A stretch of DNA of 64,000 nt from Diphasiastrum complanatum (GCA_029204225.1 CM055103.1:217882-281881), one strand, 5' to 3'; numbered from the stretch's first letter, positions 42,660-54,936 are shown. Numbers and translations: made by a program. Notes: generated by a model from the sequence alone, not told the origin.

Positions 42660-44018
42660 TGATGTTTTTTGTTTTTTCTTGGTGAGTTGTGTGCAGGTGT
42701 GTAGTGTGCAGGATGCGGTGGAATTATATAAGCACTAAGAACGTAGTGCATCTCCGATGGTACATGCATGACCATCTTTTAGTGGGCCAGCTCCATCTGC
42801 TATACCTGTTACAGCCTACAATGCAAGCGAGTTGCAAAATGAAATAAAAATCTCTTGTTTGGACGTTTGGAGTTTGGAGTTTGGACATATTTCATGCTAG
42901 CACAGCAGTCTCCTCCGGAATCTCCAGGCTTTGGAAGAGCTCAAGGCACTTATTCTTTTGTCTTTAGAGAGAAGTTCATTGCTACTTTAAACGAATGTTT
43001 CTTGCATGCTGGAAAATATCATTGCTGCAGTAGACGTATGAATGAATTGGATCCTTTCAACGAGCTGTTTCATGGATATTTTTGGAGTTTTCGAGCCAAA
43101 AAACAGGAATAGATCTGATAATAAAAATTTATTATCTTTACTAGTTGTATTGAAGGACTCAATCAGTTTTCAATTTTTAGAATTTTGAAGGATTTAATGA
43201 TTGCATTTTGCAGGCATTATTTGAAGTTGAGGATCCTGTGAATCATTTTTTGTTGCAATGGTGACATTCAAGGTTGCAAATTCTCATTCACGCCAATTTA
43301 TGTATGATAGCACTTTATGTCTAAACAAATTACAAAGGTAGCAACACTCTTAAGTTTCCTTTTCTTCCATGTTGTTGGTGGCGGTACTGGATCTAGACTG
43401 GGCGTCAAACATGGCTTCTATAGCCCATTTATGGTCCAAAAACCCCAATTTTTGGTCCAAAATCACTATCTAATCAACCTTTTGACTATTCAAACATCAT
43501 GCAATCATTAGATCCAATCATTAATAATTGTAAAACAACAAGTACAATATGGAAAACGTAGTGTTTTGTAAAATTTTCACAATTCAACCCAAAAACATTG
43601 ACAAATATGAATGTTGTATTGGGTTTTCTGAATTTTTGCAATTGTAGCAATTTCATATGACTAATTGCTTTTGTTTGTGGCAGACGAGTCTTCTATTTCC
43701 GTAGTTGATATTGTCAATTGATGTATCGTCATGTCATTGTGTCCCTATCAAAAGTCAAAACTGAGGACCTAGGGGCTCAAGCTTTCTCACATCCATCAGT
43801 TGACTTGCAGTGAGGCCTTCGAGGCTCATAATTCTCACTAGAGAGGCCATATAGGCTTAGCAGATTTTGCAGTTCTTCTAGTTAAATTCTGCAACTTTTC
43901 ATATATCAAGAGCAATAAGGGATCTTATATCTACATACTCACAATTTTTTTCTTTTTAATAATACAAATAATACCTGATATCCTATTTCAAACCCCCGAG
44001 TATTCACAATAAAAAACA
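42660..44018. other. no gene recognised; leader of a gypsy-like element at the right
   Basis: The last 250 bp, before the gag ATG at 44019, look like an LTR or leader, but no primer site is clear. The rest is AT-rich without features. Confidence 0.35.
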
Positions 44019-44162
44019 ATGGCTGCTCAAGTTACTGAGCCTATAGTAATTCCTGCTAATATAAAACCCCTACCAAAGTTGAGAAGCACAACCCTTGAGT
44101 TTCATGGAGCCCCTTACGAGAGTGCTGAAGATCACATCTTCCCCAAAAAATTTATTTTGTGA
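44019..44162 (+). pseudogene. gag N-terminus fragment (47 aa)
   Basis: From an ATG in AAAAAACAATGG, the frame MAAQVTEPIVIPANI continues to LEFHGAPYESAEDHI and stops. The FHGxPxxxxEDHI pattern is the beginning of plant gypsy gag. It ends where copia-related sequence begins. Confidence 0.55.
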
Positions 44163-44221
44163 TCTTTATAGAACTTGAAGAAGGTTAGAAAGCTTCATCC
44201 TTTGTCTAGCTCTGATACCAC

Positions 44222-44891
44222 TTTTACAAAGGAAGTCAAGAGGTCCTCCTAATCTAAAGGTAGTGCCTCCAAAGATCCTCCAAGTAACTTGCAAGCTCCA
44301 AGATGCTCCCCAACTCCAAGCTGGGATGCCTCCACCAGCAAGTAAGGATCTTCAAGCCTCTATGGATCTCTCCTCCCCCCGTGTCCCTAATTTTAATCAC
44401 AAAGGTAGATAACAAGTGGCCTCAAGTATTCACCACCCAACCATAGCTAGCTAGCACATGCAATCCTGCAACTTGGCTAATCTAGCACGCCCTTGCTAAC
44501 CAATAACTAATCACAAGCATACCACCACAAACCATAGCATACACAAGATCCAAACCCTACTTATGTCCCATACCATAAGCAAGATCCAAACCCTAATCAT
44601 ACTACACACAAGAAAACACTCTATACACTAGTAGCCACACTAGAGCATAAGCATAGCAAACAAAACAGATCTCTCCCCCTCCTTATGGGCGCCCTCATCC
44701 CCTCATATAGATGGAAAATGGCACCCTCCAATACACTATGGAGTTCCATGCACAACCAATGAGAAAGAGAGATTCCTAGGGGAGTTAAAGAACCTTCATA
44801 GGCTTATCTCTAAGTCTAAAAACAAAGTTGGCCTCAATATGCCAAATATGGAAATATAGCAAATATGATCAAACTAGTTGAATCTTTCACA
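44222..44891 (-). repeat. copia LTR with primer site on one side and polypurine tract on the other
   Basis: The right end CTTTCACA is followed by CTCCCTCTTCAAC (polypurine tract on the minus strand) and copia RNase H, so this serves as a 3' LTR. On the left, GCTCTGATACCA (44209-44220) is a tRNA-iMet primer site oriented as if the same LTR were a 5' LTR. Homology to 11786-12000 supports LTR identity. The left end lacks the usual TG. Confidence 0.65.
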
Positions 44892-45678
44892 CTCCCTCTT
44901 CAACTAATTTTAGCATAGAATCTGATAACACTCCAAGTGAAGTCCTATGATTCATGAGCAAGTCCTTTCCCAATGCTTTGGTGAAGATATCAGCTACACA
45001 TTCCCTTGAGGACACATGTTGAAGCTTTGCAATGACTTGCTCCCTCACAAAATGTTGCAACACCACTTCAATGAGACATGAAGAATTACATAGAATGTAA
45101 TCGAAATGATTCCACCATGCTTCCAACTCTGAACTCTTTAGAGAAATACAACAAACAAACAATAAATGTGAGTGATGGACATTTGCTTGCATGTCTCCTC
45201 CTCCTTTGTCCTTTGTTGCCTTGTATCCACCATGATACTCCATGAATGAGCCTCCATTTTTATCTTGACACAAGATGCCATCATCACTTGATGACTTGGC
45301 CTTGAATGAGTGACATAATGAACCTCTAGTAGCTTCATTTCCATTAGCAAAACTAGACAAGAATGCTATTACAAATCCAACATCAAAACGATGCTCACCA
45401 ATGTAGCTAGTTTTACCATATCTTGACAATTTGCACACATCCACATAAAAATGCTCAAACATGAGATAGTACAAGTAAAGTAAACTTGAACAACACTTCC
45501 TTGCTGCTCCTTTGACCTTACTTGAGTCTTCAATAAGTTGCAAAAATAGATCCATAACATCTTTGCAAATTACCTCTCCTTTGATGCTCTTGACTAGCTC
45601 CAAATTGCCACTTCCTTTTTGCCTTGTTGAAACCCTTTCAGACAACCTCTTGATCATCAACTTGACCATCAAAGTCAT
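44887..45678 (-). CDS. 263-aa ORF ending in copia RNase H tail
   Basis: Residues 1-190 do not match copia RT or RNase H; they are Lys/Ser-rich with several Cys (CKDVMDLFLQL, CCSSLLYLYYL). Only the last 70 residues have the RNase H end (VLQHFVREQVIAKLQHVSS, ADIFTKALG). The frame is open although the pol around it is broken. Compare the 361-aa ORF at 5789-6874, where RT is also replaced by unrelated open sequence. Function unknown. Confidence 0.5.
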   Translation of the reverse strand: MTLMVKLMIKRLSERVSTRQKGSGNLELVKSIKGEVICKDVMDLFLQLIEDSSKVKGAARKCCSSLLYLYYLMFEHFYVDVCKLSRYGKTSYIGEHRFDVGFVIAFLSSFANGNEATRGSLCHSFKAKSSSDDGILCQDKNGGSFMEYHGGYKATKDKGGGDMQANVHHSHLLFVCCISLKSSELEAWWNHFDYILCNSSCLIEVVLQHFVREQVIAKLQHVSSRECVADIFTKALGKDLLMNHRTSLGVLSDSMLKLVEEGV

Positions 45679-47171
45679 TGAAAAAACTTTGTTTGTTAGA
45701 TCCGTTACTTGATTTTACAGCAAGATAACATCCATCCACTTGCATAGCTCCATGTATACAAGAAGATCCTCCAAAAGATGGTTCACTCTTCATAAAAGTT
45801 TGATACTCAAGATCCATTGCTTGGATCCAATCCTCTTCTTAACTTTCTTGATCTATACCCGTAGGTTCATCCAAAGAGGTTAGGAAAGCAACATAATGTC
45901 CAGAAACCACTTGCTTACCCTTTGCATTATATGTGAGCCTTGAAGGTACTTGTCTTTCCCTTGATGTTCTCCTTGGCTTTTGAACTGATGAAGTTCCATC
46001 ATTATCACCCTAAGTAGGATCATTTTTATCAACATCAAGAATGTTAGATCCATCCACATCACCATCAATCATGCTTGAAGACACTTTTGAAATGTTCCCC
46101 TCATAAAAAAATGACATCTACACCAACAATCACTTTGTTACTAGAAGGAATGTAAACGTCGTAGGCTTTACTCACCTCACTATATCCAACAAAAATACCT
46201 CTTCTAGAAGATGGATCCTACTTGGTCTTATCATCAAGAGTAACGTTTACATAGATTGTGCATCCAAAATTCCTTAGAAAGTTGACACTCGGCCTCCTCT
46301 TGAATAGCATCTCAAAAGTGTCCATCCAAAACAGCACTCGGTCGCCTATTGCAAAAGAAATTGGCAGACAACAAAGCTTCATCCCAAAATGTTTTGTCAA
46401 GATTAGCACTTAACCTCAGAGCTTTAGCACTTTCACATAAAGTCCTATTCTTCCTTTTAGCCACTCCATTTTATTGTGGGGTTCTTGATGTTGTATACTC
46501 CCTCTTGATCCCATGCTCATCACAAAAGGCCTTGAACTTGGTAGATATGTACTCACCACCATTGTCACTCCTTAAGCACTTGATCCTTGTGGAAAATTGG
46601 TTCTCCCTTGCATTACATCATACACTTCATCCTTGCTCTTTAGTAGATAGATCCAACAAAATCTACTAAAATCATCACTAAATGTTACATACATCTTAGC
46701 TCCACTATTGCTAAATGTAGTAAATCCATGAATATCCGAATGTACAAGTTGAAAAGGCTTTGTAGATCTAGTATAAGGTAGTCTATGTGACTTAGACAAA
46801 GCACAAGGCTCACAAACATGTTTGATGCCACTTAAGAAACTTGGAAGACCTAGCACAATCTTCTTCCTAGCCATTACCTCCAATGACTTGAAGTTGAGGT
46901 GTCCCATCCTTTTATGCCAAACCTCTTGAATAGGTATTTGCTCCCTTGCAACATATCCAAATTGGTTAGCAATAACACCAACATCTATGTTAGCCGATAT
47001 TTTTGCACGAAAAATTGGGCTCTGTTTAAAGCAATTTTCACAATTTTGTACAAAAACCGGCATGTAAATCCCGACTATTAATGGCAAAATCAATTTTTTG
47101 ATTTTTTGATTTTCTTGAAGTGTTTTGGTTTGACTGCTTGATCTGATTGTTTTGCTTGATTCATCATGCAT
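44892..47171 (-). mobile_element. copia pol remnant without reverse transcriptase
   Basis: On the minus strand: gag-pre-integrase and integrase start (47171-46572) with WHKRMGHLNF, CEPCALSKSHR and HSDIHGF; integrase core second half (46620-46218) with YISTKFKAF and KREYTTSRTPQ; a FVGYSEVSKAYDVYIPSS block (about 46190-46110); a decayed spacer; then an open 263-aa frame (45678-44887). RNase H closing motifs appear only in its last third (LQHVSSRECVADIFTKALG). No RT block (for example YVDDM) is found. Confidence 0.82.
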
Positions 47172-48525
47172 TCTACCTTTAAAACAGTCTTCCTTACATT
47201 CTGAAGTTTCTATCTACCATGTCAAACATCAAGATCCATGCATTTTGCATTTACACATTTTCTTGATATTGAGATCAAGAAAATCAAGAACCACTGTAGC
47301 AGTCTGATCTGAACTAAACATCAACTGACTGCTTTGGCAGTATATGAAACACATCCAGATCTATCTTTCCCACTACCATTCGGTCAAACATGATTTTCAA
47401 ACAAAATTTGACCAGCTTTATTCCAGATCATTGTTAATATCTTCAACCGAATCTTGTAGATCGAAAGTTGATTAACACTCTTCTGAAGATTTATACCTGT
47501 TTCAGTCGAAGTTATCTGTCAGGAAGTCAGATCTAAATTTTGCCAAATATCTATTGAGTCTGACCTTGAAACCAATTCTTGACCTGGATGATGTAATTAG
47601 ACATTTGTCTACTACATCATACCAGACGTTCGGTCAAAGATACCCATGGTAACACCAAAAACCAGTGATCATGATCCAAAACCAAGAAACCAAATCTAGA
47701 TTCATCCCGACGCTAACTTCAACCAAAGCTAGCGGGAACAGATTCTGATCATCTTTTCTATTCACTGATATCCCTTTTGGTCGAACTTACCACAACAGAT
47801 CCACGTTCTCTCAAGATTTTTTACTTATCTCTCAACCGACAAGTTCAACAGAAGATGATCGAGGAATCGACCGAATCCAATTCAAACAAACTCTGATCAT
47901 CCTACTTGACCCACACACTTCGATTTGGTCAAGATTATACTCTAGATCAAAAGATATCAACCGAAATGTCATTTTTCTATTATACTTTAATATCTTTTCA
48001 TATTGATTCATCATGATCTGATTTGATCCATCTACCACATCTTATCTCTACTGCCTCAAATCAGTTTCCTGACCCTACCACCTCTTTAAGGGGAGGGGAA
48101 TAAGTTGATCCGACACTGGTATCAACCAAAACTCCACCCAACAAATCAACCGAAGATCTCCTGAAGTGCTCCACCAAATATCTACCGAAAAAAAAAAGCT
48201 TGAACATCAATTGAGATTTTAGACCGAGAGAAACTTGGAAAACTCCCAAGGATACTTCGAACGAGGATTACCATTTTTTAACCGAGGAGTCGTCAACCGA
48301 ACCTCTACCGAAAATCATCAACCGAAGATTTCCAACTGAAAAATTCACTTCAACCGAAACCATTATAAACGAAACACTTCAAAATGAACTGAAAACAAAA
48401 TCCAAGTGATCCTTACCAGAATTTTAACCGAGAAGTCTTAATCGACAAATTGAACTAAACCAACCAAAGTTGAACCGATCACCAATCCCCGGAAAGATAT
48501 CAAACCAATCCCCTGGAATTACAAT
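47172..48525. repeat. region rich in AACCGAA words, no gene
   Basis: CAACCGAA, AACCGAAG and close forms recur about twenty times between 47440 and 48480, irregularly spaced. No frame is convincing. It may be a worn LTR or satellite. Confidence 0.5.
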
Positions 48526-48529
48526 ACCT

Positions 48530-49320
48530 GAAATAGCTGCATTCCTGTGTGTGCATCCACAGCACTAAATGGTTGAGAAGGTAAATATCAGCATCCTGAT
48601 AAATGGCATGTGCCAATTGGATCCTCTGTTTCTATCCACCACTTAAGTTGATCCCTCTCTCGCGAATCTGCGTTTGGTTGTGGAAAAAGTTCAAGATCCT
48701 TTTTCAAGGCACATAAGCTCTACTTCCATTCACTTTGGCAGATCCTGAGAGCTTTGGAACAACTCCAAGAATGCACAACAAAAGAGTTGATTTCCCAAAT
48801 GCCACAACCCCACACACAACAACTCGCGTTCCTCTTCTTATTTGTAGCTCCTAGCCTACCAATGTGGGCTTTTCTGAAGATGCATCCCAACTGAAAGATG
48901 CTCCTTCAATCTCAATGGCTAAATCCGTCATGGTACCTCCCTCGGGAACAAATAACAGCATTTGACTGTAGCTCTTGAATTAACTTCTCGATACGCTCAA
49001 GTGAAACCTTTGTTTGAACAATCATTGACACAAGATCTGGGAGGTTGTAGAATGGCTCTTGAATAATCCTGAAAGTGGCCACCCCACTTGCTGTAAGAGG
49101 TATGCCCATCAGCACACATGTGCCAAAGGTAACAACAACAGCAAATGTTGGTGCACTCCAGAAAAGTGCCACTACAGCTGACGCATACTCCGTTTTCCTC
49201 AAATCTTCTAATTTTTTCAAATATCTTAACTCCCATGCCTGCAGTTTCAATATTCACATGTTCCTCAGGACTATAGATGTTGCTTTCATCCTTGGCTGCA
49301 ATTAATCTGTCAACTGTCAT
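48530..49320 (-). pseudogene. ABCC (MRP-type) transporter pseudogene fragment
   Basis: On the minus strand the order is normal for an ABCC half: LQAWELRYLKKLEDLRKTEY and VTFGTCVLMGIPLTASG (end of transmembrane domain 1, 49250-49090), YNLPDLVSMIVQTKVSLERI, then a frameshift to IEIEGASFSWDASS (about 48900), a Walker A with FGKSTLL (about 48800), and DLELFPQPNADSRERGINLSGG followed by a stop in place of Gln (about 48640). The end AIYQDADIYLL is Walker B-like with Asn in place of the Asp. Introns seem absent, so it may be a retrocopy or captured fragment. Confidence 0.85.
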
Positions 49321-49329
49321 ATTAATCTT

Positions 49330-50230
49330 TGACTAAGCGACGTGATGTGAGCCCGCAAGTCTGTGGGCGGGTAGGCATTGGGCGGGCAGGGCAGGGTTTT
49401 GGGAGGGTTAAGAATTTGAAAAATGAGGAGTTTTTTTTTTGGGGCAAGGTCAGGTTGCCCGTGGAGCAACACGACGGCTGCCCGAAAAAAACAAAAACAA
49501 TGTGGTATTATACCACTGGGCTGTTTTAGTTTATTTCTGCAGAAGTGATAGTGTGGTTCATTTATGCAGACAGACTGTTTACAGCCAATTTTCATCACTT
49601 ATCAGCAATCAATGACAAGGCCATCCAAGATTCGGTATATCACAACTAAACATACAATCTGTAAAAACATTTCCTTATCAAAGATGTAGAGCATTCTATA
49701 CATACTTCATAACGATTCAGCATAACTTTTATCCATCTTTAGAAATAACACATACTAGATTTCCTGTTTTTTTCTCTTTTATGTCTTGTATTTTTTTTTT
49801 CTTGAAAAAAATAAGAAAAAGTTCTTCTCTTCGTAAAAACATCTAAACTTCAAGCGAGAGTCTTTAGCTAATTTGCGAACAAGTTGGAAGGAAGTCTTTT
49901 AGAGTGCTGGAAGTAGTTATGGGCTAGCGAGTGCTTTAGCGGTAGTGAAGGCTCGGAGATTCCTCTACTAGCAACAATGGCACAGACTTATCATAGATGG
50001 TGTACTTAGATAACTTGATAGTTGCATTCTAAGTAAATTCACCTGGCTCAGATAACTTCCAGTTTAAATGCTTGCTCAAAGATTGTATCAGAAGCAACAC
50101 TGATGAGGTTTGATAACTATGCTCAAAGCCTGTCTGAAACTCAGTTTAGAGAGCTGGTGCTCAAGCAGCTCATTAAATAATACAACTCCAGGACCGATGA
50201 TATTTGATGCACATCTAATTTTATACTTGA
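49330..50230. other. no gene; G-rich patch and spacer
   Basis: 49370-49470 is G-rich (GGGCGGGCAGGGCAGGG). The rest is AT-rich without recognisable frames. Confidence 0.4.
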
Positions 50231-50589
50231 ATCAAATGTTATTCATGGTGAAACTACGTTTTACCAGTAGCACTTAGTCCATAAATGACATTTGGAACTC
50301 CTTTCACTACAGCTCGGTTGACAAAATTGTCAAGAATTAGATATGCAACATCAAGCATTCACCATAAGCAATAACTTCAAGAAGGCGAAAGAAGAACATG
50401 CACTATCACTCTATCAAACTCCCTCATACAGAATGTAAAATGTACAAATAAACTCTAAACCCTGATAGAGAGAGAAAACCTACGAGTAGACTAATAGACT
50501 AGCCTACGACAAATGACAGCTGGTCACAGCTGTCAACATTAATGTACATCATAAACAGTAACAATGAAGTTTATCATTGATTTCTAACA
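50231..50589 (-). repeat. probable copia LTR (left boundary uncertain)
   Basis: TTTCTAACA (ending 50589), followed by CTCTCCCTCAATGATA, is an LTR end beside a minus-strand polypurine tract. CTGATAGAGAGAGAAAACC lies inside. Confidence 0.55.
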
Positions 50590-51600
50590 CTCTCCCTCAA
50601 TGATAAGATTACATTCTTCTATTCCTAATAGAGTACGAAACCTCTCAAATTTACATCTACCTAATGACTTAGTAAAAATTTTTGCCATTTGATCTTCAGA
50701 TTTACAAAAAACAAGATCAATGGCTCCATCAAGAATTTTCTCTTGAACAAAATGGTAGTGTATTTCGATGTGCTTGGTTCAAGCATGTAAAACTAGATTT
50801 TTGGCAAGGTGAATGCAACTTTGATCATCGCGAGATATAGTAGTCGCATCCACTTGTGGTTGACCTAAATCCACAAGCAATCTTCGTAACCATACCGCTT
50901 CTTGTATAGCATTGCTGAGTGCCCAATATTCAGCTTCCGTCAATGATAAGTCTACTGTAGGCTCCTTTTTGCTGCTCCATGAAATTGCAACTGTACCATA
51001 ACTGAATGTATGACCACTAGTAGATCTTCTGTCATCAATATTACTTGCCCAATCAACATCTGTATAACCTACCAACATTGGCGCTTCAGGCTGATTATAC
51101 TTCAAACCAAAATTCAATGTCCCTTGACTGTATTTGAGAATATGTTTAGTAGACTTCCAATGTGCTTGACTAGGATCTTGCATAAATTGACTAACAACAC
51201 CAACAACATAAGAAATATCAGGTCGTGTGTGTGTCAAATAAATCAAACTACCCACTAGCTGTCTATATAAATAAGCATCCACTTTATCAGATTCATCATA
51301 TGCAGTAAGCTTTATGTTGATAATCCATAGATGTACTCAAAGGCTTACAATCCTGCATATTGAACTCATAAAGCAAATCTTGTGCATATTTGCTTTGTGT
51401 AAGAAAGACCATGTGTTCCTTTTGCCATACTTCAATGCCAAGACAATAGTGCATCAATCATGTCAAAAGCATTGGAAAGATCTGATTTCATTTCATCGAT
51501 TAACTTCTCATTACTTCTTGTAATAATCAAATCATCCACGTACAAGACAATGAACACTATATCTAAATCTTGCCTTAGAGATTAGGATCAGCATCACTCT
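50590..51600 (-). pseudogene. copia RT end and RNase H
   Basis: The 167-aa frame (51282-50779) has YRQLVGSLIYLTHTRPDISY, HWKSTKHILKY, YTDVDWASNIDDRRSTSGH and LSLTEAEYWAL, the copia RT-RNase H junction, then DDQSCIHLAKN. The RNase H end continues left in other frames (SKHIEIHYHF near 50770). To the right, remnants of RT (DLLYEFNMQDCKPL-like, 51330-51370) are broken. The RNase H active-site acids are partly kept. Confidence 0.9.
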
Positions 51601-52038
51601 TTACCATTCCTCTTCGCTTGAAGTGTTCATCAATGCAAGCAGCAAAAGCTGTTGAAATGGAAAAATAATCCATCTTGACTTTAGGCTTGCTACAAATATT
51701 GTACCATGCAAGTACGTTGTTCATAAATGCAAAATGCCAAGTTTGGCCTAGATAGAACTCGAGCTACATGGATATGTCATATCTAGATTGATGAGTACAA
51801 CTTGCATATAGTTTGTAGACATAGAATAGCAAAATTATGCTTGTAGAAACTCGTGGCAATTCACATGCATTAATTGTAAGTGATCCATAGTGACATGCAA
51901 GGCATGCACAAAGTGTAATGGACACATGCATGATGGTTTGTACATTTCTAGTTAGAACTAGCACATTTGGAAAAAGTTCGTAGAGTTTCATGCATGAGAA
52001 GTGACAAATGTCACATAGACTCTAGTTTTCACTTTAGA
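51601..52038. other. no gene recognised
   Basis: Worn sequence between two copia elements; no coding motif is visible. Confidence 0.4.
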
Positions 52039-52439
52039 TGTCATTAAATGATGGATGATTGTGGTTCTACCCTAAGCTACCTCAAACTTCATAAATATGT
52101 GTAGCTCTCCTCATATTTTGTGATGAAGAACCAAAGCTTCGTAGCTATCTCATGCCATTTTGGATCCACACAACTTTTGTTTGTTATCTCTCTATCTTTC
52201 CCTCTCTAACTCGTGTTGAGGCTAATGCTAATACACTGATATCTTGTACTTTTGCTCATTATTGATTTATTTCTATCATATTCTGACGGTTAGCATGCTA
52301 GATTGTGACTAAGCCATATCTTCTGAACTAGATCTTGTTAATCAATCTAGAATCAGGTTACTGTGCTAATCACAAAGCTTAATTAGATCCATCATACTTG
52401 TGGACATTCCCCACACGTGTGAATCTGGAAATTTTGTCA
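52039..52439 (+). repeat. 5' LTR of a copia element
   Basis: A TGTCATTAAATG start and AATTTTGTCA end give TG...CA termini, and the primer site follows at once. The left boundary is my best reading, not confirmed by a second LTR. Confidence 0.6.
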
Positions 52440-52452
52440 TGGTATCAGAGCC
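52440..52452 (+). other. primer-binding site, initiator-Met tRNA
   Basis: TGGTATCAGAGCC directly after the LTR. Confidence 0.92.
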
Positions 52453-53202
52453 AAATTGAGCTTTGCATGCTAGCATCTCTGATTGTACAAGAAATTGAGA
52501 GCCAATTCAAGCAAAAAAGCAATTTTGCACTTTTTCTCACTTTCTCTGAAGTGTATTTGGATCAAATCGAATTGGAACTAAATTTTCAGACCTGAATAGT
52601 GGTAGTACGGAAGTCTGGAATTCTGCACGTGTGAAATTCAAATATTTTTAGTCCCTTCTAATTCCTTGCTTGTAGATCCAAAGATAGTGGTGATATACCT
52701 TGATGGAAAGCTTATGATTTGTACTTTCCATAGAAATGGAAACCAAATCAGTCTGATGTGTCTATCAAGAGTTATAAGCTCTTAAAGAGGATAGGTCCAA
52801 AATCCGAGTGACAACATTGTGATTTGATTCAACCTTGTTTTGTTCTGAATCCATTGTTTTGAGCATCCTACACAAGAAACTGAAGATCAAGACTAAGTTT
52901 GAAGTAATTGAACACCCTTTGAGCCTTCTGAGTATCAATAGTGTTTTCTTTTGATGCATTTCACACATGCCAAAAGTAGGATTCAAACTAGCCAAAGTGT
53001 CTCAATCCACTTTGTGTATCTGATCTAGATAACTTGTCTTGTGGAATATTTGAGATCCATCTCAAATATAGTTGCAAGTGTTTCACATAGGAAGGTAGTA
53101 CATCCTTGAAAATACCTATAGTGAAAGAGAGCAGCAACTTTAAGTCTGATTGGAACAAGCTCAAACATATTGCAGTCCAATAACTAAGAAGTCTTCATCA
53201 AA

Positions 53203-54895
53203 ATGTCACCTTTGGGAGGATATCTTCTAGAAGCAAATGAAAGACTAAACACTTCTAATTACTCAATTTGGAAGTTCAAAATGGAGTCTATTTTGATACT
53301 CCAGGATGTTATGGACATTGTGCTTGGTGTTGAGGAGGAGCCTCAAGCATAGGCTAAAATTCCTAAGTATAGGAAGAGAGCTAGAATGGCTCTACATTTC
53401 ATTAAGATGAATGTATCTAATGAAATTCTGAGAGAGATAGGATCTTGCACTACAGCCAAAGAAGCTTGGAATGCACTTAAGTCCATCTCACTCTTAGGAA
53501 TCAGATTTTCCAAAGTTTCCAAAGAAGTGAAGAGAGTGCATCTAACTATGTTTTGAGAGTTAAAGATTTACATAGAGAGCTTTCATGTGTTGGTGTTACC
53601 ATTAACCAAGATGAGCTAGTTCAAGTCATTTTAAATGGCTTGAGAGATGACTATGATAATCTTGTTCAGTCTTTTGCCATTAAGGAGGAGTTGCCTAATC
53701 TAGAAACTCTCCAAGGAATTCTTATTTCTGAAGAATCTAGGCAAAGCTATAAACTTTCCAGGATGAACAAACTCGAGCATGGTGGAAGTGACAAAGCCCT
53801 CTTTGTCAAAGACAACCATAAAGGAAGGAGTAAGAACCAGTTCTCTCAAGCATCCAACAAAGGCAAAGCCAAAGATCGAGACAAAGATGGTGAAGAGGAT
53901 GATTCATCTCATTCTTCTACTTCAAAAACCAAGAAGAAGAAGTGAAGTGTTTCTTATGTGGCATGAAGGGGCACTATGCCTCTAATTGCTTTAAGAAGAA
54001 AAACCAACTCAAGCAAGCTAATCTCTCCAAAGAGATTGAAGAAGATTCTGTTGCAAATGATGGAGAAGAATCACTTATGGTGTCCAGATTTTCTTCATCA
54101 CCTTTCAAGAAAGATGGAGCTTGGTACATAGATAGTGGAGTTTCTTCACATATGTGCTGTGCAAAGGAGTCATTTGACTCAATTGTACCTTACAACGGAC
54201 TTAAGAGACCTATTTACACTGCTAATGATCATGAGTGCTCAATAGAAGGAATTGGCAACATTCCATTGAAACTTGCTTCTTCAAAAGTTCTTGCACTTTC
54301 TAATGTTCTTTTCATTCCAAAACTTACAAAGAACTTGATTAGTGTGGAAAAGTTGCTTGATAATGGTTGTGATGTAAAGTTCAACTCCAATACTTGTTTT
54401 ATCAAGAAAAATGATGAGATCCTAGCTGATGGATCTAGATGTGGTGGAATTTTTAAGTTGAATTCTTATGAGAATGCAAATCTTTGTGAAGTTGCTTTGT
54501 TATCTAAGGAGGAGTTTTGGCATAGAATATTAGGGCATCCTAACTTTAAATCTATGTCTTCTATGGTCAAGAAAATGAAGGCAATTGGTCTTCCAAAATC
54601 TCTTTCCAAAGATTTTAAGCCTTGTGAGGCTTGAAATCTCATAAAGAGAGAGTTTTCTTGTGCTTATTCTCCATCTCAAAATGCTTCTTGGTTTCCAAGG
54701 GGAGGCTCGAACCTGAGACCAAAGAAACTTTGGATGTCAAGCGTTAACCAATTGAGCCAACTCCCTTGGTTCCATCTCAAAATGGAGTTGCTGAGAGGAA
54801 AAACAGATCTTTATGTGAATGTGCTAAAGCAATTCAAGTTGAAGCTTCTTTGCCTATTGAATATTGGGGTGAAGCTTGTCATGTACTACTAGTAC
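53203..54895 (+). mobile_element. copia gag-protease-integrase, broken
   Basis: The gag start at 53203 (GGYLLEANERLN-like, with SNYSIWKFKMES) meets a stop near 53349 and shifts near 53500. It resumes at 53553-53945 (LVQVILNGLRDDYDNLVQSF). A clean frame 53942-54634 has the zinc knuckle CFLCGMKGHYASNC, the protease site YIDSGVSSHMC, and VLFIPKLTKNLISVEKLL to WHRILGHPNF. Integrase resumes at 54640 with KREFSCAYSPSQN, is interrupted by an 87-bp insert, and continues GVAERKNRSLCECAKAI to about 54890. It is the same gag family as the 4.9-9.4 kb element. The 3' part is missing. Confidence 0.9.
54684..54770 (-). mobile_element. tRNA-derived insert (SINE-like) with 14-bp target duplication
   Basis: TCCATCTCAAAATG at 54670-54683 and 54771-54784 is a perfect direct repeat. 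Removing the insert and one copy restores the integrase motif SPQN-GVAERKN. The 87-bp insert on the minus strand has a TGGCTCAATTGGTTAACGC (A-box) and GGTTCGAGCC (B-box) of RNA polymerase III, and its ends CCAAGGGAG and CTCCCCTTGG can pair like an acceptor stem. There is no long poly-A tail. It is either a short SINE or a retroposed tRNA. Confidence 0.85.
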
Positions 54896-54936
54896 ATTAG
54901 TGCTTATCAATGCATCAAAAAATCCATTGTAAGCTT

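Noticed and set aside
54684-54770. Functional tRNA gene
   Set aside because: Flanked by a target duplication inside an integrase, arms pair imperfectly, no 3' terminator run. Retroposed insert is the better reading.
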